Shown here: positions 47,933-59,793 of the stretch, piece by piece | Position numbering within the stretch: position 1 is the first letter of the stretch | Layout: every line of letters starts with the position of its first letter | Origin: Cryptomeria japonica | Lineage: Eukaryota > Streptophyta > Pinopsida > Cupressales > Cupressaceae | Direction of reading: 5' to 3' | Assembly (NCBI RefSeq): GCF_030272615.1 | Contig: NC_081414.1 | Coordinates: 768,068,153-768,132,152 of the forward strand | DNA: 64,000 nucleotides | Translations under genes and position numbers: made by a program | Notes under the pieces: generated by a model | Told to the model about the DNA's origin: nothing | Database searches by the model: none | What the model saw: only the letters and a program-made list of their open reading frames with translations

Positions 47933-48830
47933 TCCAACTACTCCCTTTAGAACCTCTCCAAACATTTTGGTTAGTGAACCTGTGGTGGTATAGAAAATAA
48001 TAGTAAAGAAATTTTCCACAGAGAACCTGTGGTTGTATAGAAAATATTAGTAATGTGCATTTTCCATAGAGAACTAGGTTGTAAACAAGGGGAAGGCCCT
48101 TGATGCCTAAGCAGAATAGATCCATTTACCTGGAATGAGATTGAGAGTGTGCTGGAAAGATCATGTAGTAATGAAGAAGCAATCTGTTTCACCTATCTAT
48201 GCTCATCTTTGTGTGATGCTTAGCCTCTCAAATTCCAATGGTTTGTTGGAACTTGGAAGGAGGCAATCAACTGTCAACCTGATAACTCTAGGGGTTTGTA
48301 AGGGTCTAGAATAATTTCACCTGTCATATATGCTAGGCCATAGAACCTAGACATGAGGGAAAAAAAAAAGAGTCATCATCATTAGAGAAAACATAAAAAA
48401 CCCAATTACTCCCTTTAGAACCTCTCCTAAAATATAGGCCAATGAACTTATGGTGGCATAGAAAACACTACTAATGTGCACTTACCATAGTGACCTAGGT
48501 CATGGCAAGACTGTTCATGCCAAAGGAAAGTAGATCCCCTTTGTCTACAATTAGGCTGATGATAGTGGGACGCTTGTAGTGAAGATTTGAATAACCAATC
48601 TTGCTCATCTGTGTGCGAATCACTACATGAAACGGGTACTTGCCCTCTCAATTTCCAATCTTGGGCTGGAAGCAAGAGTCAACCTAACAGCTCTAGGCAA
48701 TCTTTGTAAGGATCTAGAGTAATTTTACAACTTATTTATATCATATATATGCTAGGCCATAGAATAAAGACACGAGGGAGAAAATACAATGCTTTGTGAA
48801 AGTCATCATTCTTGGCAAAAACATCTAAGA
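47933..48830. repeat. Imperfect tandem duplication, unit about 470 bp
   Basis: Copies begin at ACTCCCTTTAGAACCTCTCC (about 47939 and 48409). They share TGTGGTGG(T/C)ATAGAAAA, CTAATGTGCA, TAGGGT/AAGGATCTAGA and ATATGCTAGGCCATAGAA. No coding function seen. Confidence 0.75.
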
Positions 48831-48839
48831 GGACATCTT

Positions 48840-49999
48840 CTACACGTGATAGGGTTTATATAATTATTGCTCTTTTAGAAATTTGCAATACATATCCTAC
48901 ATTAGGTAGACAGCACAATAAAAGAAGGTGCACATTAGTGATACCAAATCCAGGTTCAAATCTGGTTTAGTCTGGATTTTTTGGACTGCACAGATTTGTC
49001 TGGTTCAGTTCAACCAACTTTTCATTGAAAAAAAAAATTAAAAAATCCAATTTTAGGTAGTAAACCCTAAAAAATCTAATAAAAACCACAAAGGCCAAAC
49101 AATAATTGTGGACATTGGACGAAGATATTTAAGTCTTCCAGTTGTTAAACTGCTTTTGAAATTTTTCCATCACTGTTTACATCTTTGAGCCGCTGTAGAA
49201 GTCAATGTGGTTGTAGCAACTTCTGTAGACATCTTCTGTTGTAGTCACTGTTATTAAAGTTTGAAACTCTGTATCATTTATAAATATCTATATATCTTAT
49301 TATTTTCAGAAGTTTGCTCATAAATTATTATTATTTTTCATATGCTCTATTACAATAACATTCCAAATCAGATTTTTCCAAACCATTTTGAAGATTCTAG
49401 ATTTCCAAATTTTATTAACCTGGTAGTTATGGTCACAAAACTTTAGCGCCAAAAATGGATAGATGAAAGAGTTACCAAAAAGGATAGACTTGTCCCTAGG
49501 TTGTCGATTGACATGGTTTCTGAGGAAGATAATCCTTTTCTCAGATTAAGGAAAAGGATAGACTTGTCTCTAGGATGTAGGGTTACATAAGATATTTTTT
49601 TTCTTGATAAAACCTTTATATAAAAATTGGCACTTAATCACCATTCTTTTGAGCTCTTCTTTTACCGTGAAAAGTGTGAAAAAAATTACCAGTTGGATTT
49701 CTTAAGAAAAGGTCATATACCACATGTATTATACTATCAATTCAGAACTTTATAAAAATTACAGTAATTATGTTGGACAACTATTTATTGTACATTGCAG
49801 TCAATAGATAATACCTTTGTATTTTTCTACCTTGGATATGATAGTCCATCATGTGATTTTATTGTGATATATGTTATTTGATTATTCTCTGTATTCTAAT
49901 GAGTACATAATATAGGGCATTACAATTAAGTAATTCAATCTTTTAGATAGAGTTTTCTAAAACAGACTTGGAAGAAATATTTTGCAAATGAAAAGAAAA
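48840..49999. other. Intron sequence next to the splice donor
   Basis: AT-rich. AAGGATAGACTTGTC(C/T)CTAGG occurs at about 49480 and 49554 as a short duplication. No gene. Confidence 0.5.
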
Positions 50000-50004
50000 C
50001 ACAC

Positions 50005-50103
50005 CGATGATGCATCAAGCTGAGCAACACCAGCACAGCCTTGTCCATGGTGACCCTCCAATAAGTTGCAGTACTTTGCTGCATCTTCTTCATCTTCAAA
50101 TAC
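50005..50103 (-). CDS. Penultimate coding exon of the host gene (possibly DUF3110-like)
   Basis: Minus strand: acceptor TGGAGGCAG (50104-50112), then 33 codons in phase 0 starting VFEDEEDAAKYCNLLEGHHG and ending AQLDASS, then donor GTGTG. The exon is GC-richer than its flanks and free of stops. Both boundaries are in phase 0 and the next exon (31084-31212) continues the protein. The acidic EDEEDAAKY segment resembles the FEDEDDA-x-R(Y/F) portion of plant DUF3110 proteins. That assignment is an inference from memory. No further upstream exon was found with confidence. Confidence 0.62.
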
Positions 50104-50112
50104 CTGCCTCCA

Positions 50113-51024
50113 TAGAGCTATATAAGTGAGAAAAAAAAATAAAGCAAATATACTCAAACAACCATTTTGTTCTATCTCATGATACTGAGTTGGGTTTGGA
50201 CTTATATTTAAAAAAATAAATTATTAAAAGATCATGCATACCAATGACAGAAAGTTTCCTTTCGATGCATATTTAAGAATAAAATTAAAAAATTACATAT
50301 TTAGAGCTCAGCCATTTGTCCACCAGTTGCAACCATGATCAGGATAAGAAACACAACATAGGAAACTAAATGAAAATATATAAGGGCAGCCAATTCTGAG
50401 ACTATATGTACACTTCATATCAAAGTCGCCTGAAAGAGAGTACAATGTATGGGTAATCCATTCATGATTAATCTTAGATGTCATTCATAATTAAAAAGTT
50501 ATGATTTCAACCTAGCGTGGCAAAGATATGCATTCTAAAAAAAGGCCAGATATGTCAATATACATAAATAAGGAAGAAAACAAAAACCTAACTGAAATTC
50601 CCATGGCTGCAAGTATGCCATACCCCTGCCTGAGATTAGGCCTACATAAACGCCAATCACAGCATTAAAATAATAAAACCTGAGCAATTGAGTGAGTAAT
50701 AGGAAGGATGGACTCAAAATAAGAAATAATAAAGAAAATTGTGTGTGCCTGTTAAAGGGCCAACCAGAGCAAAATAGGAAGGGCCAAATCAAAATAAGAT
50801 TAAATTAAGAAAATTGTATGGCTATTAAAGGGCCAACCAAGAGCAAGAATTTAAAAAATTATCTATTAATTAGTCTCCCAAAACAGTGATCATAAAGGGG
50901 CACAATGAAGAGCAGCGTCTAAAAGATAAGGGCAACAATGGTAAACAATGTGTCTTTTCAAAACTAAAGGACATGACCTTTACCACCGTGGAAGATATAA
51001 AAAAGAAGGAATACAAATTAAAGC
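50113..51024. other. Host-gene intron or upstream sequence, nothing firm
   Basis: GGGCCAACCA occurs at about 50757 and 50831 in a short duplication (ATTAAAGGGCCAACCA...AGCAA). No exon was supported. Confidence 0.45.
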
Positions 51025-51130
51025 AGACAGATTACAGCAGACAAAAATATATATAACAGACAAAAATATATTATTACAGCAGACATAAATATATTATTAC
51101 AGCAGACATGAATATATTATTGAGCAGATT
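51025..51130. repeat. Short tandem repeat, unit about 25-28 bp
   Basis: Four to five copies of a phrase like TTACAGCAGACAAAAATATATTA occur between 51025 and 51125, with single-base and small length differences. Confidence 0.8.
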
Positions 51131-51215
51131 TGAAAAAAGAGAATATGCAGATATGAAGGAATTTTGAACAGGAATAGAAGTCAGGTTCTGATCAAATGAA
51201 AAGAAGCTTTGATCT

Positions 51216-52380
51216 TGTTGACGTGTTTTTTATGACAGCGTCCAACACAGAATAAAGTTGCCCAACGGTCACTTCACTCTCTCTTGATCAAAGTACGATT
51301 GCATGCTGATATTGCAGGAAGATCAGACAATCGACTTCCTTTATGCTACGGATGTGACTCAGTTGGCTGATGTGATTGCTGGTAATCCAAGGGGGCTTAC
51401 GTATGTCGAAGAAATTTATGCAAGCTCAAGGATTTTTTCCACGGATGATTTGCAATAAAGCTCCAAGTTTTAGATTTTTCGGATTTTGAAATATGCAGAA
51501 AGTAAATAGGAATAGGGCAGAGGGAAACTAAACTAAAGGTAATCTAATCCTAGGAACAAGAAGACGGGATAACTTGTCCAAAATCCAACCATGCTTCGCT
51601 TTGCCAGCAAAGCACAACTACACGAAGGCGGTGCAATCTTCAAAGGGTGTGTTAAAGATGTTCAAATCATCAAAAGAAACCATCAAATCGAACAATCTCT
51701 TCTGATAATCGAAGTTTAACATACACATATAACGGGGGGCTCAGACTAACTTTGCACAGTATGCAACAATCAGCTGCACACCAAAAGTATGAGCACGAAT
51801 TTGGCAACAAGCGATCCTATCAAATCCAGTTCGTCTAATAGCATGAAAACAAATCTAATCTATGAAAAGAACGAGACCATGCGAGCTCCAAAACAACACA
51901 AGAACACACCAACAATTGAACAATGTATCAAGTGTTTGCTTCAAAAACTCTTAGCAACAATCTCTAACGATAGTCTCTCCCCTTACAAATGAGGGGGTCA
52001 CCCCTTATATAGGCCTCAAGCCATATGATTACATGCAAAACCCTAATTAGGGTTTGCCCTAAAGATTCCCCACTCAAGGTGCAACAAGGTGGGAATCTGC
52101 ATTAAATAACCCATTACGCCCATTTACAATAAATTTAAAAGAGCCTAAAATAGCGCCCATTAGCACATTAAATGCACCCCATGATGATGATCATGCCCAT
52201 AATATAACTGATGTCGTCATAAATGTCTATCACTCTCCAAGCGACGGCGACATGCAAGAAGAATCCGTCATAAAACCATAATGAGAGGACGACATGCAAG
52301 AAGATTCCCTATCCTGTGCTGCCATGCGTTGACCGGTCCCACGCCTAGTCAATGTTCCTTCAGCCATAAATACGCCATCA
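51216..52380 (-). other. 3' part of the ORF-bearing element (candidate R-U5)
   Basis: Downstream of the ORF on the minus strand. It has the TATA box at 52005-52011 and a GC-moderate leader without a long minus frame. A plus-strand frame at about 51290-51450 (TIDFLYATDVTQLADVIAG) is open but unexplained. Confidence 0.5.
52005..52011 (-). promoter_or_regulatory. Candidate TATA box of the LTR-like unit
   Basis: Minus-strand GGCCTATATAAGGGGTGACC. It resembles CCTATAAAGGAGGGGTGAG at 62066-62084 in the related plus-strand unit, which supports a shared promoter. Confidence 0.5.
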
Positions 52381-55300
52381 CTATTCAGTCAAAAGACTTT
52401 CCTCCAAAAATGGACGAACATTATCTCGTTCATTAATGGCGTATGCAATGAACCTACCGACAACGGCCTCTAGTTCTTCAATGGAGACACTTGGCACATT
52501 TTCGATGTTGAATTCCATCAAGGCAATCTCCTCTTTCGCTTCTGGAAAAGAAACTTTCCCAATCTACCATGGCTTCCTATGTTTTCTTCATCATACCAGA
52601 GAATGAAGAAAGATTTGCAAAGTGTTCCTTAGGAAACGAACCAACGAAGAAGAAATCATGCAACTGGGATTTCAAGGAGTTCACCGTTATTCCTTCGTCG
52701 CTGAGTTTCCTTGAAAATAAGGCTTCCATGGCACTGAGGATTTCTTCTTGTATCCCTTTGATAGACTCCTTCAAGGTGACAGAATCAATGCTGAATTTAT
52801 CAAGGGTGTTCTTTCCTGAACAGATGGTGTAGAACCATCGGGGAAAGTCATAGGCTTCATTCCCTTGGATCACTTTCCCATCCACCAATGTTTGCCTTGG
52901 AGTCTTCGTCGGAGCCCTGAGTCGGGAAATGGTTAAGTCTTGGTAGACATCAACATCTTCCCACAGTCCTTCCGCCATTTCCAATCTACTTAGGAGGGCC
53001 ACGAACCTCGAATGGAGCTGAGCTAGATCTTCTACAAATTTTCCTGCCTCAACATAAACATCTTCTACCCATTCCCGGGAATTTTGTGCCATTGCTGTAA
53101 TAAGTTTTGCATCATCAACTACTTCCTTGGGAAGGAAGGGAGGGGGAGTGGATGAAAGACCTGCTTCCCTGAGGGGTTTTTTGAAACTCCTGACGTATTC
53201 GCATAGAAATCTATTTTCCTCCCTCAGCCGCTTACATTTTGCCTTTGACTTCAGCAATTTCTCCTTCGTGGCTAAGGAGGAATCGTCGAAATCTCCCATT
53301 ACTTGACCGGTGGAAGCATGGCCAAGATCAACCTGTTTGATGACGTAATCCTCCTGTCTAATCTCACTCCTATCCTTATCCACTGTAGGTTCAACAATGT
53401 GCAAGGTCCGGGCTCCAGATTCTTCCCTGACTACCTTGGAAAACTTCCAGGGGGCCTTTCTTTCCGGTGGTCGATCCATCCTCTTCAATAATTCTTCTAA
53501 TTCCTGAGTAGGATTGGTCCCTCTTTCTGCTTCATTTCCCAATCTGCCTACTAACCAATCTAGCGCGGGGATGGAATGGCTGTAATCTTCTCCATGCTCC
53601 CGTTCTTGAGATTCCTCTTCCATTTCACCAAGGATAGTCTCTACGAAACTATCCTGGCGAACTTCTTCCTAGTGCGAGGAACTTTCTTGCCTCTGATTTC
53701 TTGGTTGATGACGGCCCTGTGAAGCATTGATGCTAAGTGTATCAGGTGCTGGAACGTTCCCTGGAAGTGGGCCTGCGGGATGTGGGAACATCTCTACTTC
53801 TTGCACGCTCGAGGAGCTAACTAGTGAATGCTCCCTTCCTATCCTCGTTCTCTTTTGTGGAGGTCCCTCTTGCTGGGCTTCCTGTTGAACCTCGTGCAGG
53901 ATTTCCTGTTGGATATCCTTCATCTTTGTTACCCTTGGCCTCTTTGGGGCATTTTTTCCTTTGTCCATCCGGGCCTCTCTTCCTGCCTGACCCTGTGAAG
54001 AGCCTTTCGTTGCCTCACTGTGGGAATCCAAATTTCCCATCAGCTGGTATGTCAAATGGACATGGTTTTCCACCAACTTTCTTGTCTGCCTGTCACTCCA
54101 GTGCTTAGTGAATTTTAGCACTGGTCTAGCTAAAATGTTCAAATCATCTACCTCAGGCTCTAACCAATCTGGCAATAGGATAGGTTGATCCTTTATCCTC
54201 TCAAATTCGGGTTGCATCAAATCTAAGTCTTCCTTCACCTGGTCTGGTACCTAATGAATCTCACTTATTCTGATGGTGTTGAGGGGCAGTCTGGAGTGCA
54301 TTCTTCTCCGGACCTCAAAGTCATCCTCGACATCTGCCCAGTAATCCTCCAAGTGAAATCTATGTATGAATTTGACACCGGCAACCTTCCTAATCTAGCT
54401 GTAAAGATCATATTGGGCCCTTGAAGTGTAAAATGGTAGGCGATAGAACGCCAATTTGCCTGCTGCACTTTCAGCGGCCTCCAAACCTAGGCATATCTCC
54501 ATGAAATCCCCCAAGACAATTGGAAATTCAATAGATTGCTTCTTCTTCTTCTGCAGCTGATCGTAGGCAGTCAACTGCCTCATGAGCTCGAGCAATATAA
54601 GCTTATCTAACGGATATCTGGGCAATTTGTAAGACTGGAAGGAGAAGCCCTGCGTCCTAATGTAGGTGAACTTGGGGAACTGCAGGAACGCAGCGCCATA
54701 CTTCTGGACCAAAGCACTTGCTTGTGGAGACAACCTCATGTGCAACTTATTTTGCATAGGTTGTGTCAGGTACATAGTGAAGGTGTCATTCGCCAACCTG
54801 TAAGAATTCACATTGTGGAGATGCAACTGAGGATAACATTCATGCACCTTCAACTGAGCTGGCCCGCAGCCCATGATTCCTCTTGCTGGCAGCCCATCGA
54901 ATCCTCCCCTTCGTGCAAGCATATAGAATAGGTAGGAACTCATGAAAAAGGACTGAGACCTTTTCTCCTGCAAGTTCTTCAATTGTTCATGCAAGTAGTG
55001 GCTGATCAATCTAACCCAGTTGATCAATATATTTGAATTCATGATCTCGCCTATGTAGAAAAACATCCAAGGCTCGAAGTTCACCGAGTGTGAGCATCCC
55101 ATTACTCTGCTCAGCATCTTTATCATGTCCACATATTCCTGCTTGAACTCGAAGATTGTGAGAGTTTTGGGCATCTCAAAAGCGTGCACTCTAGGCTTCA
55201 GCAACCACTGCTTGTTGATCAAATCAGCACATCTGGCGGGGCCTGCTTCATAGACTGCTTGAGCTCCGCTGCTGGTCCTGTACGTCATGGAATAATGTGA

Positions 55301-55678
55301 AGGGATTCCGAAGGCTTCACCAATTGCCTCTGGAGTCAATGTTGCCAGTAACTTGCCGTCTGGCGTTGAGATTGTTTTCCGATCCAGATTTTAATGTGCT
55401 GCACATTCCAAGACCAGATCTGGGCATTGAATGGCGGGAGGAAATCCAGCTGCTGCAACTATTCCACTTCTCACAATTTTGACAGCTGTCGGGGATAGAT
55501 TGTGCCCTGCAGTTCCGAACATTCTTATCTTGAATGCAGCCCAGTTGAACGTGCCAAGGTTGGTATCGCTGATTTCTTCCCATCTTGAATTCAACCGAGA
55601 ATGGGGGAGAAAACCCTTCATCTCTGCTTTGATCAACGCTTGCCTGGAGATAGTAGCTGCCTTGCTAGGTTCTGCCAT
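52381..55678 (-). pseudogene. Long ORF of an undescribed TE-associated protein (broken)
   Basis: One minus-strand frame runs from ATG 55678 (MAEPSKAATISRQALIKAEM) to TAG 52577-52579, 1,034 codons, with in-frame stops at 55391-55393, 54395-54397, 54251-54253 and 53669-53671 and no frameshift. A +1 frame then continues about 60 codons (IGKVSFPEAKEEIALM and on) to TAG 52381-52383. The N-terminal 430 residues align with the ORF at 62583: WEEISDTNLGTF, SGIVAAAGFPPAIQC, LLKPR, FEPWMFFYIGEIM, LHEQLKNLQEKRSQSFFMSS, NDTFTMYLTQPMQ, LQFPKFTYIRTQGF and RRRMHSRLPL. The middle is Gln/Lys/Arg-rich and contains nuclear-localisation-like KRPR. The C-terminal third is helical (KAKCKRLREENRFLCEYV). The family is not recognised and no polymerase or nuclease motif was found. 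Confidence 0.7.
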
Positions 55679-55786
55679 CTTGGGAATATTTCGAAATGAT
55701 GAAAATAGAGACTAAGCATGAATATTCTTGGCTTCTTCGCTCCTTTCCTGAATCTTGCACGTGAAAAATGAAATGTCTTTCCCAAC

Positions 55787-55793
55787 TTATATA
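55787..55793 (-). promoter_or_regulatory. Candidate TATA box upstream of the long ORF
   Basis: Minus-strand ATTCTATATAAGTTGG lies about 110 bp before the ATG at 55678, a suitable distance for a short 5' UTR. CACGTG-like TTCACGTGCAAG follows at about 55757-55768. Confidence 0.5.
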
Positions 55794-56323
55794 GAATTCC
55801 CAAGAGGCATCAAATTAGTAATTGCATTTATGGCGTGTCATACTTTCCTCAATTACTATGACATGCAAGGCAGTTTCCCATGCGTGTGAGTTCAAATTTA
55901 GAATCTTCCTTAAATGCTCCCAGTCGTGTGTCATACTTGGAAGAGTCCTCCTGCCAACTCGTTGATTTCATTCTTTCCAATTTTGGAGGGAGATCGCAAG
56001 ATCTTTCTCGGGATTTGCTCGATTCCACTCCAACTTGTCATCTCCTGTCGTCGAAGGAACTTTCCTGGCTTTTCTCCATATCCCTATTTTTTTAGGGATC
56101 TTCCTAAATTTTAGGAGTTAGGTTCATTGGATGGGGAATTTCGTCCCGATTCTGAATCTATAAAAATTTCTATATTTGGTTGGGATTTGATGTCTAAAAA
56201 TAGCATAACTGAAAATTCGCCCGAGGGGAATTCTGCTTTTTACTCCTCGACTCCTTGGATTTCGTGCCTTAGGCAAAATTTCAAATTTTTTGCTTGAGTG
56301 AAATTTTACTACGCCAAGGAATC

Positions 56324-56695
56324 ATGGATTTTCCTTCTGTGAATGGCTTTCTCAATTCAGTGCCCCAGCCCAGACCTAGGCACATTTTCAACATATCCAT
56401 GGACACATGGATTTTTCCTCTTGTGAATGCATTCTTCAATTCAGCGCCCCAGCCCAGACTTGGGCGCATTTTGGCCATGTCCATGGACACATGGAATTTT
56501 CCTCTTGTGAATGCATTCTTCAATTCAACGCCCCAACCCAGACTTGGGCGCATTTTGGCCATGTCCATGGACACGTGGAATTTTCCTTCTGTAAATGGCT
56601 TCATGAATTTAGCGCCCCAGCCCAAACCTGGGCGCATTTTGGCCATGTCCATGGACTAGTGGATTTTCCCACTTGTGAATGGCTTCCACACTTCG
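56324..56695. repeat. 84-bp tandem repeats with two dyads per unit
   Basis: Four full units and a partial one start at 56324, 56407, 56491, 56575 and 56659 (periods 83, 84, 84, 84). Each has a GC dyad of the form GCGCCCCAG...CTGGGCGC and a 12-bp palindrome TGTCCATGGACA. Because 84 is a multiple of three, long ORFs with 28-residue repeats appear on both strands. I treat these as artefacts of an upstream regulatory array. The array lies about 650 bp before the long ORF on its 5' side. Confidence 0.9.
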
Positions 56696-57407
56696 AATAT
56701 TTTGACCTCCTGTGCTTTTGGAGTGTTTTCCTGAGCTTTCCATTTTAGGCATGGATTTCCTTCACTTGACCCATTTCTGGCTACCTTTGTCTACTATCTC
56801 ACTTTCCGGAATTAGAAATGCCTGTGAATGCCTGATCCTTGTCGCCTTGGCTGACTGACCCTGCCTGTAATAACTTTCCAAAAATAGAAACTTTCCAGGT
56901 GTCAGCATTAGATCCCCGAACAGGGTGCAATAATGACTTAGTATAAATAGAAACTTACTAAAAATAGAAAATACTAAAAACAATAAGTTTGATTTTTGGC
57001 AAAATGGCGACATTCCGGGACCAGAAAAAATCCCTAAAAAATAGGGACTTTCTAAAAATAGAAAGTTGTTCCATTTAGGCTCAAATTTTGCTGGGAGGTC
57101 CCCTGAAGGGTCCCGACTCCAGTCGTATGCTTAGTTTTCCCAAAACCCTAACAGGAACCCCTAAAATCTAGGACAAAAGGCAAAACCCTAGAAAAAGGAC
57201 AAAACAGGACTTAGACTTCACAAAACTCGCTCGACAGAGAAGCAAACTAACACTAATTGACCCCCGAACACCTGCAACGCGGAGAGATTTGAAGAGATGG
57301 CTACCAAACACACACAAAAACCAAGACCAAACGACCGAAAGGGCGTAAAAGCTAGGGGGGGTCCCTATCTGGGATGGGGTGATGTGTGATTAGGTCACAA
57401 CAGATCT

Positions 57408-59333
57408 GAACTTGGATATTAAGCCAAACAATAGCAGAATCTGGTTTGGTGAAAGTAGCCTGGAATAAATTAGGTTATGAGTGGGCCTCGAATCAGATCA
57501 ACATCTGCACTTATAAGACAAAGACAGAAGTCAGCATTCAACAAGGGAATCGCATCTGAAAAGGTCTACTAGATTTACAACAGCAGACTGGAATTAGATA
57601 ATCTGCAAATAAGCTTGTATTCTACAAGTATTGTGGTATGCAATGGGATAATAGATTTGATACTTAACTCATATATTTGTATATGTGATAATATGAAATG
57701 TTATTCTTAATTATTAAATTACTTATAACCCGACAAGCAATCATGTAGAGGCGAAGGACATACAAGAAGGGAGAGCAGATACGAGACCCCTCTTCTAAGT
57801 AGGCCACCCAATGATGGATGACTGACGTGTCTGCCACATGTGGGCCAAGGGGGTATAAAGTTCGCTTTTGGGCTTACATAGGAAGATTATTGTGGTTTCC
57901 TCTGCAACCTCTAAGATGGTTGATTGTTGAAGTCACAATCATAGGTGGGTGAATAAGGTGACACGAATAGGGACAACAAAGACAAGCACCCACACTAGGT
58001 AAGCCATCCCATGGTGGATGACTGACGTGTCTAACACCTATGGGCCAAGGGGGTATTAAGTCTGCTCTTGGGTTTAGTGTGAGGGTTGGGCACCCTATCG
58101 TACTCCCTCATTCAACCCCTATTATGGTTGAAAAGTAAAAATGAATATTGATATTACTTGATTTATCTAATGGATTAAGATGATAACTAATATGTGTGTG
58201 TGTGTGTGTGTACTTATGTGTTTGATCCCTATCACTTGTAGAAATAATTGGTCTTATGAATTAAACATCCAATGATGTCTAATATGATTGCAGGACCTAA
58301 ACCAAGATTTATCTTGCTTAAAGCATTTTAATTGGTAAAGTTATAACTCTAACTATTTTACATTCCTTATTTTAATGGAACTTGTGATTTTAGGGCAATA
58401 TTTAGGGCAATCTCAAAAGGGGACATTATAGAGTATATGCAACGAAAATTATTCTGCACAAACCATACATAAAATGAGCAAATGAATTAACTTATGCAAG
58501 CATTGTGGCAGAACAAATGGCATCCAAGGAGCCGAGATTTCGAATTTCTCTATGAGGAACATTTGTGCACCTATAATAAACACTATGGGCAAATGTATAA
58601 TAATATTTATCCACAATTTCATAGTGAGTCATCAATCTTAGTTTCTCACAATTCTTTCCCACCAAAATGAACTTCATAAACTCTTAGGCATGTCACAAAA
58701 CAAGCAAAGCATTATTTAAGGGTTGCCAAAAGGAGATGAAGAAGTTGTACAAGAAGAATGGAGAGACTGGCAGGAAAAAGAAAGGAAAAATAAGTTCAGA
58801 AAGGTCAATTTTTTTTGGATTTTCAAATTTTCAATTTCACCTTCAATATGATGTTAACCATCCTTCAATTCACTCCAAACAAGTTTAGCATGCTAAGGAA
58901 AATGAAAGATGCCAACTGCTGATTGGCACAATCTGATAGATTTGTTTAAATAAAATTCTTTGATACCACTGAAAGATGCCGATTAGGAGATGACTCGATT
59001 CTGATTTGTTTGTTTCAGTATTAATCTTTGACTAGTGTATTAATGCTTTGAGGTTTTGAAGGAGTTTTGTGTTTTTGTAGTTTTTTGAGGTATATACTTT
59101 GGGATTTGGCAATGCAAAATGAATAAAAATTGCAATAGATAAAATAATTGACTGAAAATGAATCTCAGACTTCTGATTTTATTTATCACCAATGAACAAA
59201 TGGAAATAAATGATTAGTTTTCAACAATCAAAGCCAATAATGGCCTACCAGGCATCCAAGCGCTAGGATTGAAGGAGAATTATTGGCCTGAATAGGTAGA
59301 AAGAATGATAGAAGCCCTTCCAACTGCAACTAA
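57408..59333. other. Spacer between the two ORF-bearing units
   Basis: No gene recognised. A direct duplication with a period of about 198 bp carries TGGATGACTGACGTGTCT (57817 and 58015) and TGGGCCAAGGGGGTAT. A short (TG)n run lies at about 58194-58210. Confidence 0.55.
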
Positions 59334-59793
59334 TAACTTGTTGTGACCATTTCACACATCGCCCCATTAAAATGGGGACCCCCTCTTTTTGCTCGTTTTG
59401 CTCGTCCTTCTCTCTGTTCTTTTTAGGGTTTTGGTTTAGTGTCAGTCGTCTGGACTAGGGTCAAGCCTTAGGGTTTCCGTTTTAGTGTTTTCAGGCCAAA
59501 GTCCAGTCCATTTTGAGAGCTATTGAGCATCCTCGCGTAGATGCAATTTTGAAATAAGGTGAATCTGTCAGCGGTCAAGAAAGTTGGTCTAGGTTCAGTC
59601 GGAATTTTGAGTGCAAGTCCAAATTTTGCCTAAGTGTTGATGATGGAATTATGGGATTTTGTCTGATTGAATGATTTTGACCAAATTTTGGAAATTTTAA
59701 TAAATTGATTCCGGGCATTGGAAAAGTCTTATTTTTGCCTTGTCAAGTGGTTAAAGCCTTAAAATCATGATATTTTGGCCTAGGGAAGCAAGT

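Larger units (their letters stand above)
31213..50004 (-). other. Inferred 18.8-kb intron of the host gene
   Basis: Bounded on the minus strand by donor GTGTG (50000-50004) and acceptor CTGC-complement GCAG (31213-31216). Both flanking exons are phase 0. The intron contains a Ty3/Gypsy element with five nested solo LTRs and two segmental tandem duplications. That it is one intron rather than two unrelated exon relics is inference from the reading-frame join. Confidence 0.55.
51216..57402 (-). mobile_element. LTR-like 6.2-kb element carrying a >1,000-codon ORF, no RT
   Basis: On the plus strand the unit begins TGTTGACGTG and ends GGTCACAACA, with TSD GATCT perfect on both sides (51211-51215 and 57403-57407). 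In minus orientation it starts TGTTGTGACC. No second copy of either terminus lies inside, so no LTR pair is visible. No Gag zinc knuckle, RT, RNase H or integrase motif was seen. Order in minus orientation: terminus, 84-bp dyad repeats, TATA box, long ORF, a second TATA box near 52008, about 0.8 kb of leader-like sequence, terminus. The simplest reading is a giant solo LTR with an ORF in U3. A new type of LTR-ended element is the alternative. Confidence 0.75.

Noticed and set aside
56281-56748. ORFs on both strands with 28-residue repeats
   Set aside because: The 84-bp tandem repeat is a multiple of three, so stops are avoided in several frames at once. The dyad structure and position upstream of a TATA box favour a non-coding array.
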